Of a stretch of DNA of 64,000 bases, positions 27,497 through 40,333 are shown piece by piece. Numbering within the stretch: the stretch's first letter is position 1; every line of letters starts with the position of its first letter. Position numbers and translations under genes: made by a program. Under the pieces are notes generated by a model. That model ran no database searches and was not told the origin of the DNA. It was given only the letters and a program-made list of their open reading frames with translations. Source of the stretch: Amphiura filiformis (taxonomy: Eukaryota > Echinodermata > Ophiuroidea > Amphilepidida > Amphiuridae); the NCBI RefSeq assembly GCF_039555335.1, contig NC_092637.1, positions 682,001 through 746,000 on the forward strand. The letters run 5' to 3'.

Positions 27497-28074
27497 TACT
27501 TTTGATATTGGTATTGATGAAATAGCTAGCTACTTCTGATATTGGTATTGATGAAGTAGCTATCTACTACTGATATCGGTATTGATGAAGTAGCTATCTA
27601 CTACTGATATTGGTATTGATGAAGTAGCTATCTACTTCTGATATTGGTATTGATGAAGTAGCTATCTACTTCTGATATTGGTATTGATGAAGTAGCTATC
27701 TACTGCTGATATTGGTATTGATGAAATAGCTATCTACTGCTGATATCGGTATTGATGAAGTAGCTATCTACTACTGATATTGGTATTGATGAAGTAGCTA
27801 TCTACTTCTGATATTGGTATTGATGAAGTAGCTATCTACTTCTGATATTGGTATTGATGAAGTAGCTATCTACTGCTGATATTGGTATTGATGAAATAGC
27901 TACTACTGATATTGGTATTGATGAAGTACTACTGATATTGGTATTGATGAAGTAGCTATCTACTATACTGATATTGGTATTGATGAAGTAGCTATCTACT
28001 GCTGATATTAGTATTGATTAAATAGCTATCTACTTCTGATATTGGTATTGATGAAGTAGTTATCTACTTCTGAT

Positions 28075-28425
28075 AATTTGTTACTAAGTTCCTTAGAGCA
28101 ATTATTCCATACAAGATTGCAATAATCAAAGAACGGCATTACTAGTGTATTGGCAAGTAATTTGGTAACTTTGGGTGGAACAGACTTTCTTAATCTACTC
28201 ACAAGACCAATACGCTGAGAGATCTTTTTACAGGTATTGTGAACATGATCATCCCACTTTAGCAACGGATCAATCCATGTCCCAAGATACTTAAAATTGT
28301 CAACACGTTCAATGTCCTTACCACTTATAGATAAATTTATATTTTCACATTTTTCTATGCCCTTTTGTGTACCACATATCATGTATTTAGTTTTTGAAAC
28401 GTGTATTTAGTTTTTGAAACGTTCA
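28075..28425 (-). pseudogene. LINE reverse transcriptase C-terminal fragment
   Basis: On the minus strand the frame contains NVSKTKYMICG, NFKYLGTWIDPLLKWDDHV and MPFFDYCNLVWNNC. These match the region after the catalytic motifs in CR1/jockey-type non-LTR reverse transcriptases (the YLG and FDYC-VW blocks). About 115 codons survive. Both ends run into satellite, so the frame ending near 28026 includes satellite bases. At the 5' side a stretch around GTATTTAGTTTTTGAAACG is duplicated in tandem (28384-28421). Catalytic residues are not included. Confidence 0.8.
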
Positions 28426-28654
28426 GAGAAAGTAGCCATCTACTGCTGATATTGGTACTGATGAAGTAGCTATCTACTGCTGATATTGGAATTGGTGAGT
28501 TAGCCATACTATACTGATATTGATATTGATGAAGTAGCTATCCTGCTGATAATAGTGTTGATGAAGTAGTTATCTACTACTGATATTAGTGTTGATGAAG
28601 TAGTTATCTACTACTGATATTGGGATTGATGAAGTGGCTATCTACTGCTAATAT

Positions 28655-28831
28655 TACACACTTAAAAATATGGGGTCAAATATCCACCGACTACACCGAT
28701 TGCAAACAACCACTTTTGAGGTTCTTGTTGGCCCCGTGCTCGGTCAAATTTGACTACAAAAGTGGTTGTTTGCAATGAAACGAAGTCAATTAGTCGGTGC
28801 ATTATTTGACCCCGTATTTTTAAGAGTGTAG
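28655..28831. mobile_element. TA-flanked CACTCTTAAAA hairpin element, second copy
   Basis: TA|CACACTTAAAAATATGGGG at left and CCCCGTATTTTTAAGAGTG|TA at right. The arms continue with GCAAACAACCACTTTTG facing CAAAAGTGGTTGTTTGC. It interrupts the satellite. The termini relate it to 12502-12673. Confidence 0.8.
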
Positions 28832-29320
28832 TATTGAAAAGTAGCTATCTACTGCTGATATTTGTAGGGATGAAGTAACTATATAGTTCTGCTTATATTC
28901 GTATCGATGAAGTAGATTTTAAAACTGCTGATATTGGTATTGATGAATTGCGATCTACTGCTGATATTGGTATTGATGAAGTAGTTATCTATATTGGTAT
29001 TGATGAAGCAGCCTTATACTACTGATATTGGTATTAATGAAGTAGCTTGCTACTGCTGATATTGGTATTGATGAAGTAGTAGCTATCTACTGCTGATATT
29101 GGTATTGATGAACTAGCTATACTACTGATATTGGTATTGATGAAGTAGCTTTCTACTGCCGATATTGGTATTGATGAAGTAGTAGCTATCTACTGCTGAT
29201 ATTGGTATTGATGAAGTAGCTATCTTCTACTGATATTGGTATTGATGAAGTAGTTATTTACTACTACTACTACTATTACTGATATTGGTATGGATGAAGT
29301 AGCTATCAACTATACTGGTA

Positions 29321-29959
29321 TGTAATATACACAAACCTCGTGGCAGCCATAATTATTACACCAAGGCAGCTGTGCGTGTTTCTTGCCCTGATGTTTTGAT
29401 GTTATGCATAACAATATCCTAGACTTAATAGAAGAGTGATTTGTGTCTGATAAGAGACCTATCTGATTGTTTTATAATTAGTCCTTGATAAATAATGAGT
29501 TATTATTTTTCCGATGAAAAATATGGATTTTAAAGCCCGCCTGCTTCATTAAGCATGCATAGGCAATTATGACCTAGAACAGAATGAACAATAATTATTG
29601 AAAATGCTTTATCGCTTTGTTACTTGGTGACAAATTTTAACACAAAATTGTTTTATTTTTCAATTTGGTTGAAACAAAGCAGGCTACATGGTAAGTGCGT
29701 TTTGCAACAAGTTTTGACCTGTGTAATATTTGTATTTTTAATTCATGGTCTGTTTTCTTTTCGCAAACAAAGGGACCATACTTCATATGGAAAGCCTGTC
29801 CAAATTTCAGGCGAGCGTTTAGGAAGTCTAGATCCCAATGGCAATTTTAAAAAAATTGCGTTTTTTTTTTTATTTAAATTTATTTGTTTGCCTGTTTACT
29901 TACTTACATTTGTGTTAAGAAATAAACGGGAGAACAATTATTGTTCAATGTTGAAACGC
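29321..29959. other. No confident gene
   Basis: A + strand frame at 29624-29977 has no recognisable motif and ends inside the next element. I treat it as chance. Confidence 0.4.
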
Positions 29960-30622
29960 TTAAGGGAACTGGAATGAGCGTTTTGAGCGTTTCGACAGCA
30001 TTTTTGTGGGACATGAGAGCACATCAGACCTATCGAATTGCATTCTGAATACGAAGAATGTCTTTCTGATATCAAATAATTTTCATTTTATGAAATTCAC
30101 GATATAATACAAATTTTATGACAAATTATTAAAATTTGATATTTTTCACATTTTGAGATATAACAGTCCTCGAAGTAAATTTTATAAATTTAATGATATA
30201 GTCTTAAAGTGTATGTAGCTGGGAGGAAAAGCCGACGATCAATTGAAAATTTTGACCTTTCATATTGAAGATATGGATTTTTTTCCCAAAAAGACCTACA
30301 TTTTTTGGTGTTTTGGGAAAAAAATCCATATCTTCAATACGAAAGGTCAAAATTTTCAATTGATCGTCGGCTTTTCATCCCACCTGCATACACTTTAGGT
30401 AGAAATCATGAGATTTATAAAGTTTACTTCGAGTACTGTTAAATATCAAAAATATCAATTTTTAATGATTTGCCATAAAATGTCTATTACATTGCGAATT
30501 TCAAAACATCAAAATTATTTGATATAAGGCCATTCTTCGTATTCAGAATGCAATTTGATATGTCTGATGTGCTCTAATGTCCCACAATAAATACTGTCCA
30601 AACGTTCATACCCCTTCCTTAA
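29960..30622. mobile_element. Palindromic TTAA element, copy 2
   Basis: TTAAGGGAACTGGAATGAGC at left and CATACCCCTTCCTTAA at right. Same long-palindrome interior and length as 15249-15915. Confidence 0.85.
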
Positions 30623-31252
30623 TGTCTTTGTTCTTTTTCATATTTTGTTGTTATAGGTTTTTTTAATCTATTTATTTGGGAAGATTGTCTATGACTTTCA
30701 TGATATATAATGCTACGTCCCTAACAAAATTAAAACTAACAAACAAATTATAGTCCACATTGAAACTTTAACATAATCACTGAACCATTATCCATTAAAG
30801 CATTTTGAATTTCATTCAAATATTAAACATGGTTTACGAAATGGTATAATTGTTTTTAAGCACACTCGCCATCCCCATGCATAAGATAACATTTATCATG
30901 GTCACGAAACAAGTATATCGTCTAATTCCTTTGACCCTATTTAGTTTTTAAGGACGCCTTTGACCTTGCTTAGAAATCAAAATGCTTTTTCCATTTGTTA
31001 CTCTCAGAGCAATTAATGTTGTAAGCGCTTTTACTTTCTTTATTTCTGTGTTACTAATTGCAATAACAACGTCTCCTACCATATTGAAATTAAGTCTTAT
31101 TTCTATAATTAAAAGGCTTGATGGCTTCTACTTAACATTCAAATTGATATGAAATTGGAAAATTGTACAAATATCAATGTCATTGCATCGTCATTTATTT
31201 TATTTAATGATGCAAAATAGTGTAGTAATGAAAATAAAATATAGTGATTGAA
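30623..31252. other. No gene recognised
   Basis: AT-rich sequence leading into simple repeats. I see nothing supportable in it. Confidence 0.4.
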
Positions 31253-31741
31253 TGAATAAATAAATGAATGAATGAATTGATGAATGAATGAATGAATGAA
31301 TGAATGGGTGAATGAATGAATGAATGAATGAATGAGTGAATGAATGAATGAATGAATGAATGAATGAATGAATGAATGAATGAATGAATGAATGAATGAA
31401 AGAATGAATGAATGAATGAATGAATGAATGAAAGAAAAAAGAAGGAAGGAAAGAAGGCAAGAAAGAAGGAAAGAAGAAAAGAAAGAAAGAAAGAAAGAAA
31501 GAAAGAAGGAAGGAAGGAAAGAAGGAAGGAAAGAGAGAAGGAAAGAAGAAAGAAAAGAAGGAAGGAAAGAAATAAGAAAAGAAGGAAAGAAAGAAGGAAA
31601 GAAGGGAAGAAAGAAGGGAGGGAGGGAGGAAGGAAGGACGGAAAGAAGGAAGGAAGGAAGGAAGGAAAAAAGAAGGAAGGAAGGAAGGACGGAAAGAAGG
31701 AAGGAAGGATGGAAAGAAGGAAGGAAGGAGGGAAGGAATGC
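31253..31741. repeat. (GAAT)n then (GGAA/GAAA)n microsatellites
   Basis: TGAATGAA units at 31253-31435 are followed by purine-only GAAG/GAAA units to 31741. All long frames here (His/Ser/Phe-rich on minus, Lys/Glu/Arg-rich on plus) are translations of these repeats. Confidence 0.97.
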
Positions 31742-31861
31742 AATCATGTGCAGTTTCCATAAAGAATAAATTCTTATTTGTTTTCCACAACATGTTAATT
31801 TTCACTTATCACATTATTTTCCTCCTTTTAATTTCGAGCCAACAAATGAGATAAAACAAAG

Positions 31862-31865
31862 AAAA

Positions 31866-31948
<83 letters not shown>

Positions 31949-31951
31949 ATA
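31862..31951. repeat. (AAAT)n microsatellite
   Basis: About 22 uninterrupted AAAT copies. Confidence 0.97.
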
Positions 31952-32608
31952 TTTCTTATTGTATATCTCTATTTTGAGCTCTCTCTCCGTCTATGCCTCC
32001 CACACTTATATATTTCACCCTTTATACTTTGTCATCACTGATAGCTTCACATGAACAGAAACGAATTCTTCATACACCAAGTTCCTGCAATTACTTAATA
32101 TCTAATCATTGATGCACTCGATCTCTACCGCTTTCCTTACATGGCTCTATCATACACGCTTAACTCAACTCGTCAATTACCAGAAAAAAAACCCATCGGA
32201 TTGGTAAAAAGAGAGAGAGAAAAAAAAAAGAACCTCAAAAGTAAATCTTAGTTTGCGCACCAATCAAAATGAAAAGAAACAAAAACGTTTCTGAAATGGA
32301 AATACACGAATGTGATACACCGGTAATGGCTTTATAATTTCCGTCTGAAAGTACTCGATCTCGGTCTCTGATTGCGGAAACTTCACAAAAATGTGAGAAA
32401 GGAACAACTTAATGACTGCTCATGACAGTGTAGCCATTACCATTAGGAATATTAGGTACACGAACGCGCCGATAACACTTGCAATCATATAGGTAGAGGT
32501 TTAAGTACACAGCTTTAAGCAAAGTTGGGTAACTTAATAGCTTATAATATGGTATATAGTAATATCTTTATGAAGATATGAGATCAGAGGTTGTAAATAC
32601 ACTTGTGG

Positions 32609-32638
32609 TAAAGATGATGATGATGATGATGATGATGA
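32609..32638. repeat. (GAT)n microsatellite
   Basis: About eight consecutive GAT triplets. Confidence 0.9.
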
Positions 32639-32734
32639 CAAAGCAATAATTTCCATCAAAGTTTGGCATCTTATTACACTTTTTATAAACAAATATGAAA
32701 TGACTAAAATGCATTTTGCTATTCTAGCATACAG

Positions 32735-33632
32735 TAGCAATCTACTCTTGATACTGGTATAATTGTGAAGGAGTTTAGTAGTCCTGATATTGGTGTTGAT
32801 GAATTATCTATCTACTGCTGATATTGGTATTGATGAAGCAGCTATCTAGTATCTATTGCTGATATTGGTATTGATGAAGTAGCTATCTACAACTGATAAT
32901 GGTATTGATGAAGTAGCTACCTACTGCTGATATTGGTGTTAATGAAGTAGCTATATACTGCTGATATTGGTATTGATGAAGTAGCTATTTACTGCTGATA
33001 TTTGTATTGATGACGTAGCTATCTACAGTACATAACTTCCTCATCAATTCCAATATCAGCAGTAGATAGCTACTTCGTCATTACCAATATTAGCAGTAGA
33101 TAGCTACTTCATAAATACCAATATCAGCAGTATATAGCTACTTCGTCAATACCAATATTAACAGTAGATAGCTACTTCATAAATACCAATATCAGCAGTA
33201 GATAACTACTTCGTCAATACCAATATTAACAGTAGATATCTACTTCATCAATACCAATATCAGCAGTAGATAGCTACTTCATCAATACCAATATCAGCAG
33301 TAGATCGCTAATTCATCTATACCAATATCAGCAGTAGATGGCTACTTCATCAATACCAATATCAGCAGTAGATAGCTACTTCGTCAATACCACTATCAGC
33401 AGTAGATAGCTACTTCATCAATACCAATATTAGCAGTAGATAGCTACTTCATCAATACCAATATCAGCAGTAGATAGCTACTTCATCAATACCAATATCA
33501 GCAGTAGATCAAATCCTATATCAACAGTAGAATAACACAATTATACAATATTAATAATATACTGCTGATTGGTATTGATGAAGTAGCTATCTACAGTAGA
33601 TAACTCTTTCATCAATACGAATATCAACAGTG
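32735..33632. repeat. 34-bp satellite, block 3 with orientation switches
   Basis: Units run in + orientation to about 33027, then switch head-to-head to minus orientation (CAATATCAGCAGTAGATAGC) to about 33535. A short + unit at 33549-33594 is followed by a minus unit to 33632. The switches create large hairpins. Minor GTCAAT or AAATAC variants alternate in 33060-33240. Confidence 0.95.
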
Positions 33633-35450
33633 TATTGATATTGCATAATTGCGTTATTATAACTAGCCTATATATTATTATCAGAAGTATTTACTTTTTG
33701 CTCCACTGGATTTAACTATGTGATATTACAAAAATGAAATAAAAGTAACATTTTAAGATAATATACTGCACTTAACTTCCAACTATGCGTACATATAGCC
33801 ATCACATCAGGTGCTATCAACGACGCATTTAAAATGATTCTAAAAGCCTACGTTTACAAACGCATGTCGTATTTCTATCGTCAAACTTGTTAACAAATCG
33901 GTTTTATGCATTGTGTATTATTGTGTAATGCGTGTCAGGGAGCGAGAGAGCGAGAAACCAGCGACACATTTACCTCATCTATCATACGCGTTGAGTGACA
34001 CCTACAACTTCAGTGCATGGCCTTGGGTGATTTATGCTGCATGCCATCCATGGCAAAAGGAACCAAATGACATCATTTAAAGTCCCATTCAGAGATCCCA
34101 GCGAAAGTGTAAAAACATTGTTTCTAAATTGCTTAAAAGTGAAGAATAGGCATTTGGTATTTTTGAAATGAAAAATTTGGCAAAAAATGAGGAAAACAGC
34201 AGTATTGACGAAGTTGAATCCCCAATCAAATAATGTAGCTAATTTATATATACTGTCAGTATATAAAGTACAGATTCATGTAAAATGCCTGATTTTTTCT
34301 TAAATACACGGCTTTCGGTTGAACAACTAGCAGGCTATGTTCAGATGTTCAATAGCACATTTGATAAATTATGACAATGACCAAAATCTGAAATTTGATG
34401 ATTTTTACGATCACTGTTATATTGAAACTATTGAAATTTACACTTTACTGTACTTTCCACGGTGCTTTCTGTATTAGATATATACCATTTGTTTTTTGAC
34501 TAAAAAATCATTTTATATACAGTTTATTTACATTGCATAAACACCAAAATATCAACAATCAACCATATCGATTTGGCCATTATGACTTAATACCACCATG
34601 ATTTTTGGATAAATTGAGGAAGCTGACCGATTAGTTAGGAATCGTTCAGCATTTCCGCACGCACTTAGGCAGTCAAGTGATCGCATGTCGCTAACCGGAA
34701 AGCAACGGGGCTCGTGTGGGCTACCATTCTACGTTCTCCCCTTCTGTGCTGTGTAGTTAATGCGTTTATTATTTTGCAATATATTACCAGTGTTCTCACT
34801 GCACCCTTAATGAAACTGATTAACTATTTTCCCCGAAAGAAACGCTAAATCAAAGTTAACTTGTAGATATTGTACATTATTTTGCAACTTTAATGTGATA
34901 TTTTTATGGGTCACGCCTGTACTAGAATGATAATAATTATAGATAAGCATGATTAAACATAGCATACATAAACTAGGAAAGTGGCAACATTGAAAGTCCA
35001 CTTTTCAGGGTAAAAACAGGGTTCAAATGTCCAATAATGTCCCAAGTAGAAAGATAAGATAGTCCACTACATTTTTAAAGAAATTCCGCACCCGGCCCGG
35101 AAAACAAATCATGCGTACGGGAATAGGCCCTACGTCGCTGATTTGAGTTATATTTTATGTGTTGATAATTTCGACAAAAATATAATCAGCATTCAAGAGT
35201 TAATGATTAAGTTGGATAATAATAAATAAATGGAACATATTTTACTCATTCATAAAGTATTATAGTCTTAATTAGATTTGGCAGCAACGTCGGGTCATGC
35301 GAACTAAAGATAGGTTTCAAATGAAAAACAATGGATTTTTGAAACCATAATTATTGCGCCCGTAATTTGCAACATTAAACTTGGATCAACAGGTCTTGTT
35401 GTTTATAATAGATACGGGCGAGAAATAATGTTCGTACTTTTGGATAAACG
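33633..35450. other. No gene recognised
   Basis: AT-rich sequence; the short frames have no motifs. A stretch at 34640-34750 is richer in GC but shows nothing that I can identify. Confidence 0.4.
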
Positions 35451-35714
35451 TACCGTAGAATTCCGTCTAGAAGCATATATGCCTCTAAACGAGGGGTTTT
35501 TTTAACGAAAGATATGAAAGGCCAATACCCTTCTCAAAAACATTGCAATAGATTGGTCTTACAAATATACGTGTTTGTACAGCCGCCTTTATCAGTAATA
35601 TAGTTGTTCAAACTCCAAATAACGTTTTTGTTGAGAGTGTCTGCCTCTTGTCTCTTGTGTCAAAAAAACCTCGTTTAGAGGCATATATATGCTTGTAGAC
35701 GGAATTTTACGGTA
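35451..35714. mobile_element. TACCGTA inverted-repeat element, 264 bp
   Basis: Left TACCGTAGAATTCCGTCTAG, right (inverted) TACCGTAAAATTCCGTCTAC, continuing with AAGCATATATGCCTCTAAACG on both sides. Non-coding. Confidence 0.8.
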
Positions 35715-37459
35715 TATGACATAGTTGAACCACTAATGGCATGCCTGGACTTTTTGTCAGAGGGGGCAAAAAAATGACAAGTGAACATTCGTTCGGCCCA
35801 ATTGTGGGGGCGTTTTTGTGTATGTTTTATTTTTTCGCTGTTTTTTTTGTTGTTGCTGTTCTTGTTGTTTGTTGCTTTTTTCATATCTCGATAAAGTATA
35901 ATGGGAGAAGTAAAGGTTACTGTGGTTGTTTTGTTACAAAATTCAAAATTTATTTTGATTTTTCACCAACATGTGTACGCGTGTGAACTCAACACTTCCC
36001 CCGCTGCCCATCAGTTCGGCCCTTAAAACCGTGGATCCCGGAAGTGAATGTTATCTACGGTAGATAGCATTGTTCAAGCTTGCAAGCAAGTGTCGCGCAC
36101 GCTGTAACAGGCTCGATCGTCATGGTTAATGATACTTAACTTAACTTTCCTCATTTGGTATAAGGTAATTGCGGTTAACATCATCATGACTAAATACACG
36201 TCGAAGTTCATGTCATTTATCAACCTTTCGAACCACCATTAGCATATTAGTAAAACTATTGAATTAAGTTTATTTATATAAGTAATCCTAAATAACATAC
36301 ACGGTTTGGGCAAAAATTAAGTAACACTGTTGTAATAGATTTCGTAGGCAGGAACACAATATCTCGCGTTATCCATTATGATAAATCATCTTAATTTAAT
36401 TTCCTTGTTTATCAATTTCAAATACATCTATAGGGTCGGGTTTACCAAAACTATTTTAGCACCGTGACCATTTGTCCGTAGAATACAGTATAAACAGCTC
36501 ATTAAAAGATACTAATCAAGAGTACACGTAGCAGCATAGGCACTACTCAAATAGGTTCTTATATTTCTCAAATAGTGCATTAAACTGACTTAAATAACGT
36601 ATTAAGTGCATTAAAAGAATCCGCACAAATTAGCGTGAACGGATGAAAATGCTCAATCATGAACCGCAATAAATGGCCGTTAACGCGTTGAATGCAAATA
36701 CCAAAGAGGTGAACGAAAATTAAACAAAATTTATAAAATAAGAAAACATTCCATTTTCATCACTGTTTGAACTCAACAAATGCATCAAGTACAAACATGC
36801 TTAGTAATGGATAACAGTTTTGTAATAAAGCTTTGAATTGATAGTCCAACTGTTGAAGATAACCTTAACCACTTATATGAATTAAATTAAATTACATTAA
36901 CTTTAAAATATGCATAATTTCTCAAGACTCATTTCTAAAAATCGATTGAAAAACAAGCAAAATGAAAAATGCATGCATTGATTACAAAATATAGATATAA
37001 AACAAATCGCATAATTATATATTGACTCGATAATTTGGCCCCGCAGTCGTGCGAAACTTTGAAAATACAATCTGATTTGCAAAATAGGAAACAACTTTCA
37101 GTGCGGGTTAAATTTATTTTTGTCTTATTTAATTAACTGATGATTTCAATTATGTATGCTGATAGTTTAGCAGCGAGAATTTAGAGTATTATAGCTTTTA
37201 CTGCTAACGATAAACACGTATTTGTATTAGGGCCAATAAAATAAGTATCTGTTAAATGTAAAACTGATATTGAAGTTGCTAAAAATATCAAAATTGCCGG
37301 AGATATAATTTGAAAGTTTGTAGCATCGTAGCTACGAATTGAATACGTTTTGAATGCATTTACTTGATTTAATATAAGATTATTGTTAATGACGTTTACT
37401 GCTAACTGGATAAGATGTAATGCCAATGTAACATAATACAGAGGTAATAAAGTCAGACT
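35715..37459. other. No gene recognised
   Basis: Contains the palindrome TTATCTACGGTAGATAGC at 36051-36068. A + strand frame at 35741-35986 and the minus frames have no domain features. Confidence 0.4.
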
Positions 37460-37463
37460 GACA

Positions 37464-37464
37464 C

Positions 37465-37503
<39 letters not shown>

Positions 37504-37565
37504 CGCCGACAGGCGATGAGCCACCACCCCTACAGATAGACATAAAAACACACACACACACACAC
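37464..37565. repeat. (CAGA)n and (CA)n microsatellites
   Basis: CAGA repeats at about 37464-37502 and CA repeats at 37549-37564. They produce a spurious Cys/Val-rich minus-strand frame. Confidence 0.9.
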
Positions 37566-37689
37566 CCCCAGCGTATTATAGATTGGCAGTTTTTAGAGAC
37601 GAGCACAGACAAGGAGAACGGTTTACACTATAGTTTACATTTCTCGAGTCAGTATATTTATGTCGTAGATATATTGTTTTTTATAACTC

Positions 37690-38195
37690 TCAATGTATAA
37701 TGATGAGAAGCATATAAAAGGCGTACATTTTCAGGAAGGAAATGATGCAAGGAATCCAACAAGCATAACAGATTCTTGCAAAAATTAACAGTTTTTGAGA
37801 AAATCTCAAAATTTGATTTTACTTTACGATAGCCTCTGATGTCAAAGACGCTCGGGGGGGGTGTAAAACGAGGGCGGCGAAACCCGAGCAGCGAGTGCGA
37901 AGCCCGAGCTCAGTTTTTAACTTTTTACTTAGGCCTATATGTTACAGACCGAGAAACTGATAAATAATAACAACGGAATTGAATTTCAAGTTTAAGGGCA
38001 GAGTAATGGGAGAGAACATGGACCTTTTCGAGCATCATTATTTCTGAATTGTACCTCCAAAGTATATAAAACTATACATTTTTGGAAAGGAAATGAGTCA
38101 AGGAATCCCATGGTGACGTCAGATTTGTTCAAAAATCTCAAGTTTTTGAAAAAATCACAAAAATTCACTTTTTTACCCCAATTTTTTTGTGACAA
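37690..38195. repeat. Two diverged copies of a direct repeat
   Basis: Segments at about 37700-37830 and 38060-38190 share GGAAATGA, CAAGGAATCC and AGTTTTTGA followed by AAATCTCAAAA-like or AAATCACAAAA-like text, about 360 bp apart. GC-rich sequence with GCGAAACCCGAGC lies between them. Nature unknown. Confidence 0.45.
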
Positions 38196-39730
38196 CTTAG
38201 AAAAAAATCCGTTCGGAGTAAAAAATATTCAGTTAGCTTTTCATGAAGAAGAGACATGAACTTAGGGAAGGTTTTTTTTTTTTTTGAAATTTGTCTCTTT
38301 TTTCGAAATATTGAAAAAAACATGTGAAAAAAGCCATTTTGTCACTCTATTAAGCTAAAATTGCACATAATGGTGTATATTTTTGTTTAAAACAAATATT
38401 TTGACAAAATAAAAAAACCTTCCCTAGACTTTGATGTAATCTAAAGGATAGTGCAAAAAGTTAACCCTTTGCTTGCATATTTTTCGAGTTATCTTGTCAC
38501 AAAAATCGCGCAATATTGTCAAAAGTGAACTATGAGAAATCGACGTTTTAGTAAAAAAATGTCAAAATTATGCACAAAACGTCCTTAAATTTTAAAACGG
38601 TAAGACTTTCACACTTGAAAAAGCTGTATCTGGTGCATGGTCTAAATATGCATCTTTTTGCACCAATGAATCTATAATGTCTGCTTTCAGTGCGCCAAAA
38701 TTCAAAATAATTAAAAAATCTAAGTGGCCTTTTGACTGCAAATTTTTGTTTTGTTTACACCACATTTGCTGGCGTTAACAACATACCGAATGCGCCTTTA
38801 CTGCGTTGGACATACGCGCAGAGTTGCGCCGCGTCACGCGACGCGAATCGCGCGCGTAATCACAATATTTCGCATTCGCGCATTTCTGACTCATTATTTC
38901 CCGCCAATTTACTAAGCTGTCTTGAGCCATGTGACTTTTTAGAGTTGAAAAGAGTGAAATAAATCAAGCAAAAAATACGAATAAATATTAGCAAGTTGTA
39001 TTTTATCAGTTTCAAGTGAAAGAATACATCTTAGTGTTGATAAATATCAAAAAATCTCAAATTCGGTCGTGGACGAATGTGTCTTCCATTACTCTGGCCT
39101 TAATTGCATGATGTGCGATGCGTTTCTTCTATGTACATTTTCGTATAAAATCGTCGTTTTTCCTGCCAGGTATTCTACCGTAAAAATTACGTTTAAATGT
39201 TTACAGTGTAGCGCGACACGTGCCTACATCTGTTCCCTTATACAACCTAATTGAGTCATTGTTTGCATTAATGAACATCTTCAGTAAAATATTTGAAAAT
39301 ATTCATTATCAATTGTAAGGTTTTAGCTTTAATTGCAAAACTTTCTCCTTAAGATATATAATTGCCTTTTTTTTCAAGAAATAAATAATTGTTATCATTA
39401 TAATGATGTTTGTTTTGTAAGCATTCACTTTTGCGAAGTTTTGTTTCATCATGTTCATAGAATTCACTTGCGTCACGAGCAGAGGTCACTTTAATCGCGT
39501 TTATAATAATCAGTGCCAGCAATTAATTGAAAACCACCAACTTTATAATATAATAACTGCTATCGCCCACAGCTATTTTAAAATCAAAGCAAAGAAAAAT
39601 TAAACTTTCATAACATTGTTTTGTTCATGTAGAATTATTGAAAAGAGGATGAAATAAAATAAACACCTCAAAAAAAGAAAGTACCCACTTGTTAAACATG
39701 TTTAAATGGTTATATAATATCACATTATTA
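38196..39730. other. No gene recognised
   Basis: AT-rich, with one GC-richer patch at 38800-38880 (CGCGTCACGCGACGCGAATC). Short frames only. Confidence 0.4.
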
Positions 39731-39959
39731 GGGACCGATCGTTATTTACGGCAGGGGGAATGGGCGTTTTGGAAAAAATATCGACAAATAATCGCGTTCC
39801 CCCCCTCGCGTCCGCTTAAAATTTTCGGATTCCCCCCTTTTTTTCCCCGAATCATTTAAAACTTAACAATCCCCTCCTGATTCAACGAAAATTTCGCGTT
39901 CCCCCCCCTCAAGACCCCGAAAAAATCCCCCCCACCTGTCGTAAATAACGATCGCTCCC
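39731..39959. mobile_element. GGGACCGATCGTTATTTACG inverted-repeat element
   Basis: Left GGGACCGATCGTTATTTACG, right (inverted) GGGAGCGATCGTTATTTACG. The interior is C-rich on the + strand toward its right half. Non-coding, 229 bp. Confidence 0.8.
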
Positions 39960-40232
39960 TTTATTAAAAGCAATGATTGATAAGAATCTTAGAGAATGTA
40001 TTTAGCTGCAGTGTGGTATCACACTTGTATATAAACAAATCGGAATGGTCACGAAATATTTAATTGGCATTTGACAGGGTCTAATTTGGAATGGTTTAAC
40101 TGGGAGAATTGCGCGCGAAGCGGGCGAAAAGTGTCCATTTCAAAATAATTTTAACCTATTTTGGCCCAAAACATGTTTTCAGGAGTAATAATGCTATGTC
40201 ATCTACAGATACGGCGCTGTGACTTGGAATAA

Positions 40233-40333
40233 TGGGCTATTCCAGTAAATATCCATGACCCCTATGGAAGACACGACCTTAATCACCTTGATCTCCTATA
40301 CCTATGGGTATGTATTTCAACTGGAATAGCCCA
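40233..40333. mobile_element. GGGCTATTCC element, short copy
   Basis: GGGCTATTCCAGTAAATATCC at left and CAACTGGAATAGCCC at right. Shares GAAGACACGACCTTAATC with 10646-10820. Confidence 0.65.

Larger units (their letters stand above)
26246..29320 (+). repeat. 34-bp satellite, block 2 (interrupted)
   Basis: Same unit and orientation as block 1, with runs at about 26246-26620, 26805-26875, 27497-28074, 28430-28650 and 28832-29320. Runs such as 27500-27900 are regular at 34 bp, and neighbouring units differ mainly at TACTGCT, TACTACT or TACTTCT. The interruptions are four separate elements: a hairpin, a Penelope-like fragment, a LINE fragment and a TA-flanked hairpin. Confidence 0.95.

Noticed and set aside
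26246..29320. Repetitive protein encoded by the satellite
   Set aside because: The 34-bp period shifts frame every unit and stops are frequent.
31139..31805. Long Phe/Ser/His-rich and Lys/Glu-rich frames on both strands
   Set aside because: They are translations of GAAT and GGAA microsatellites.
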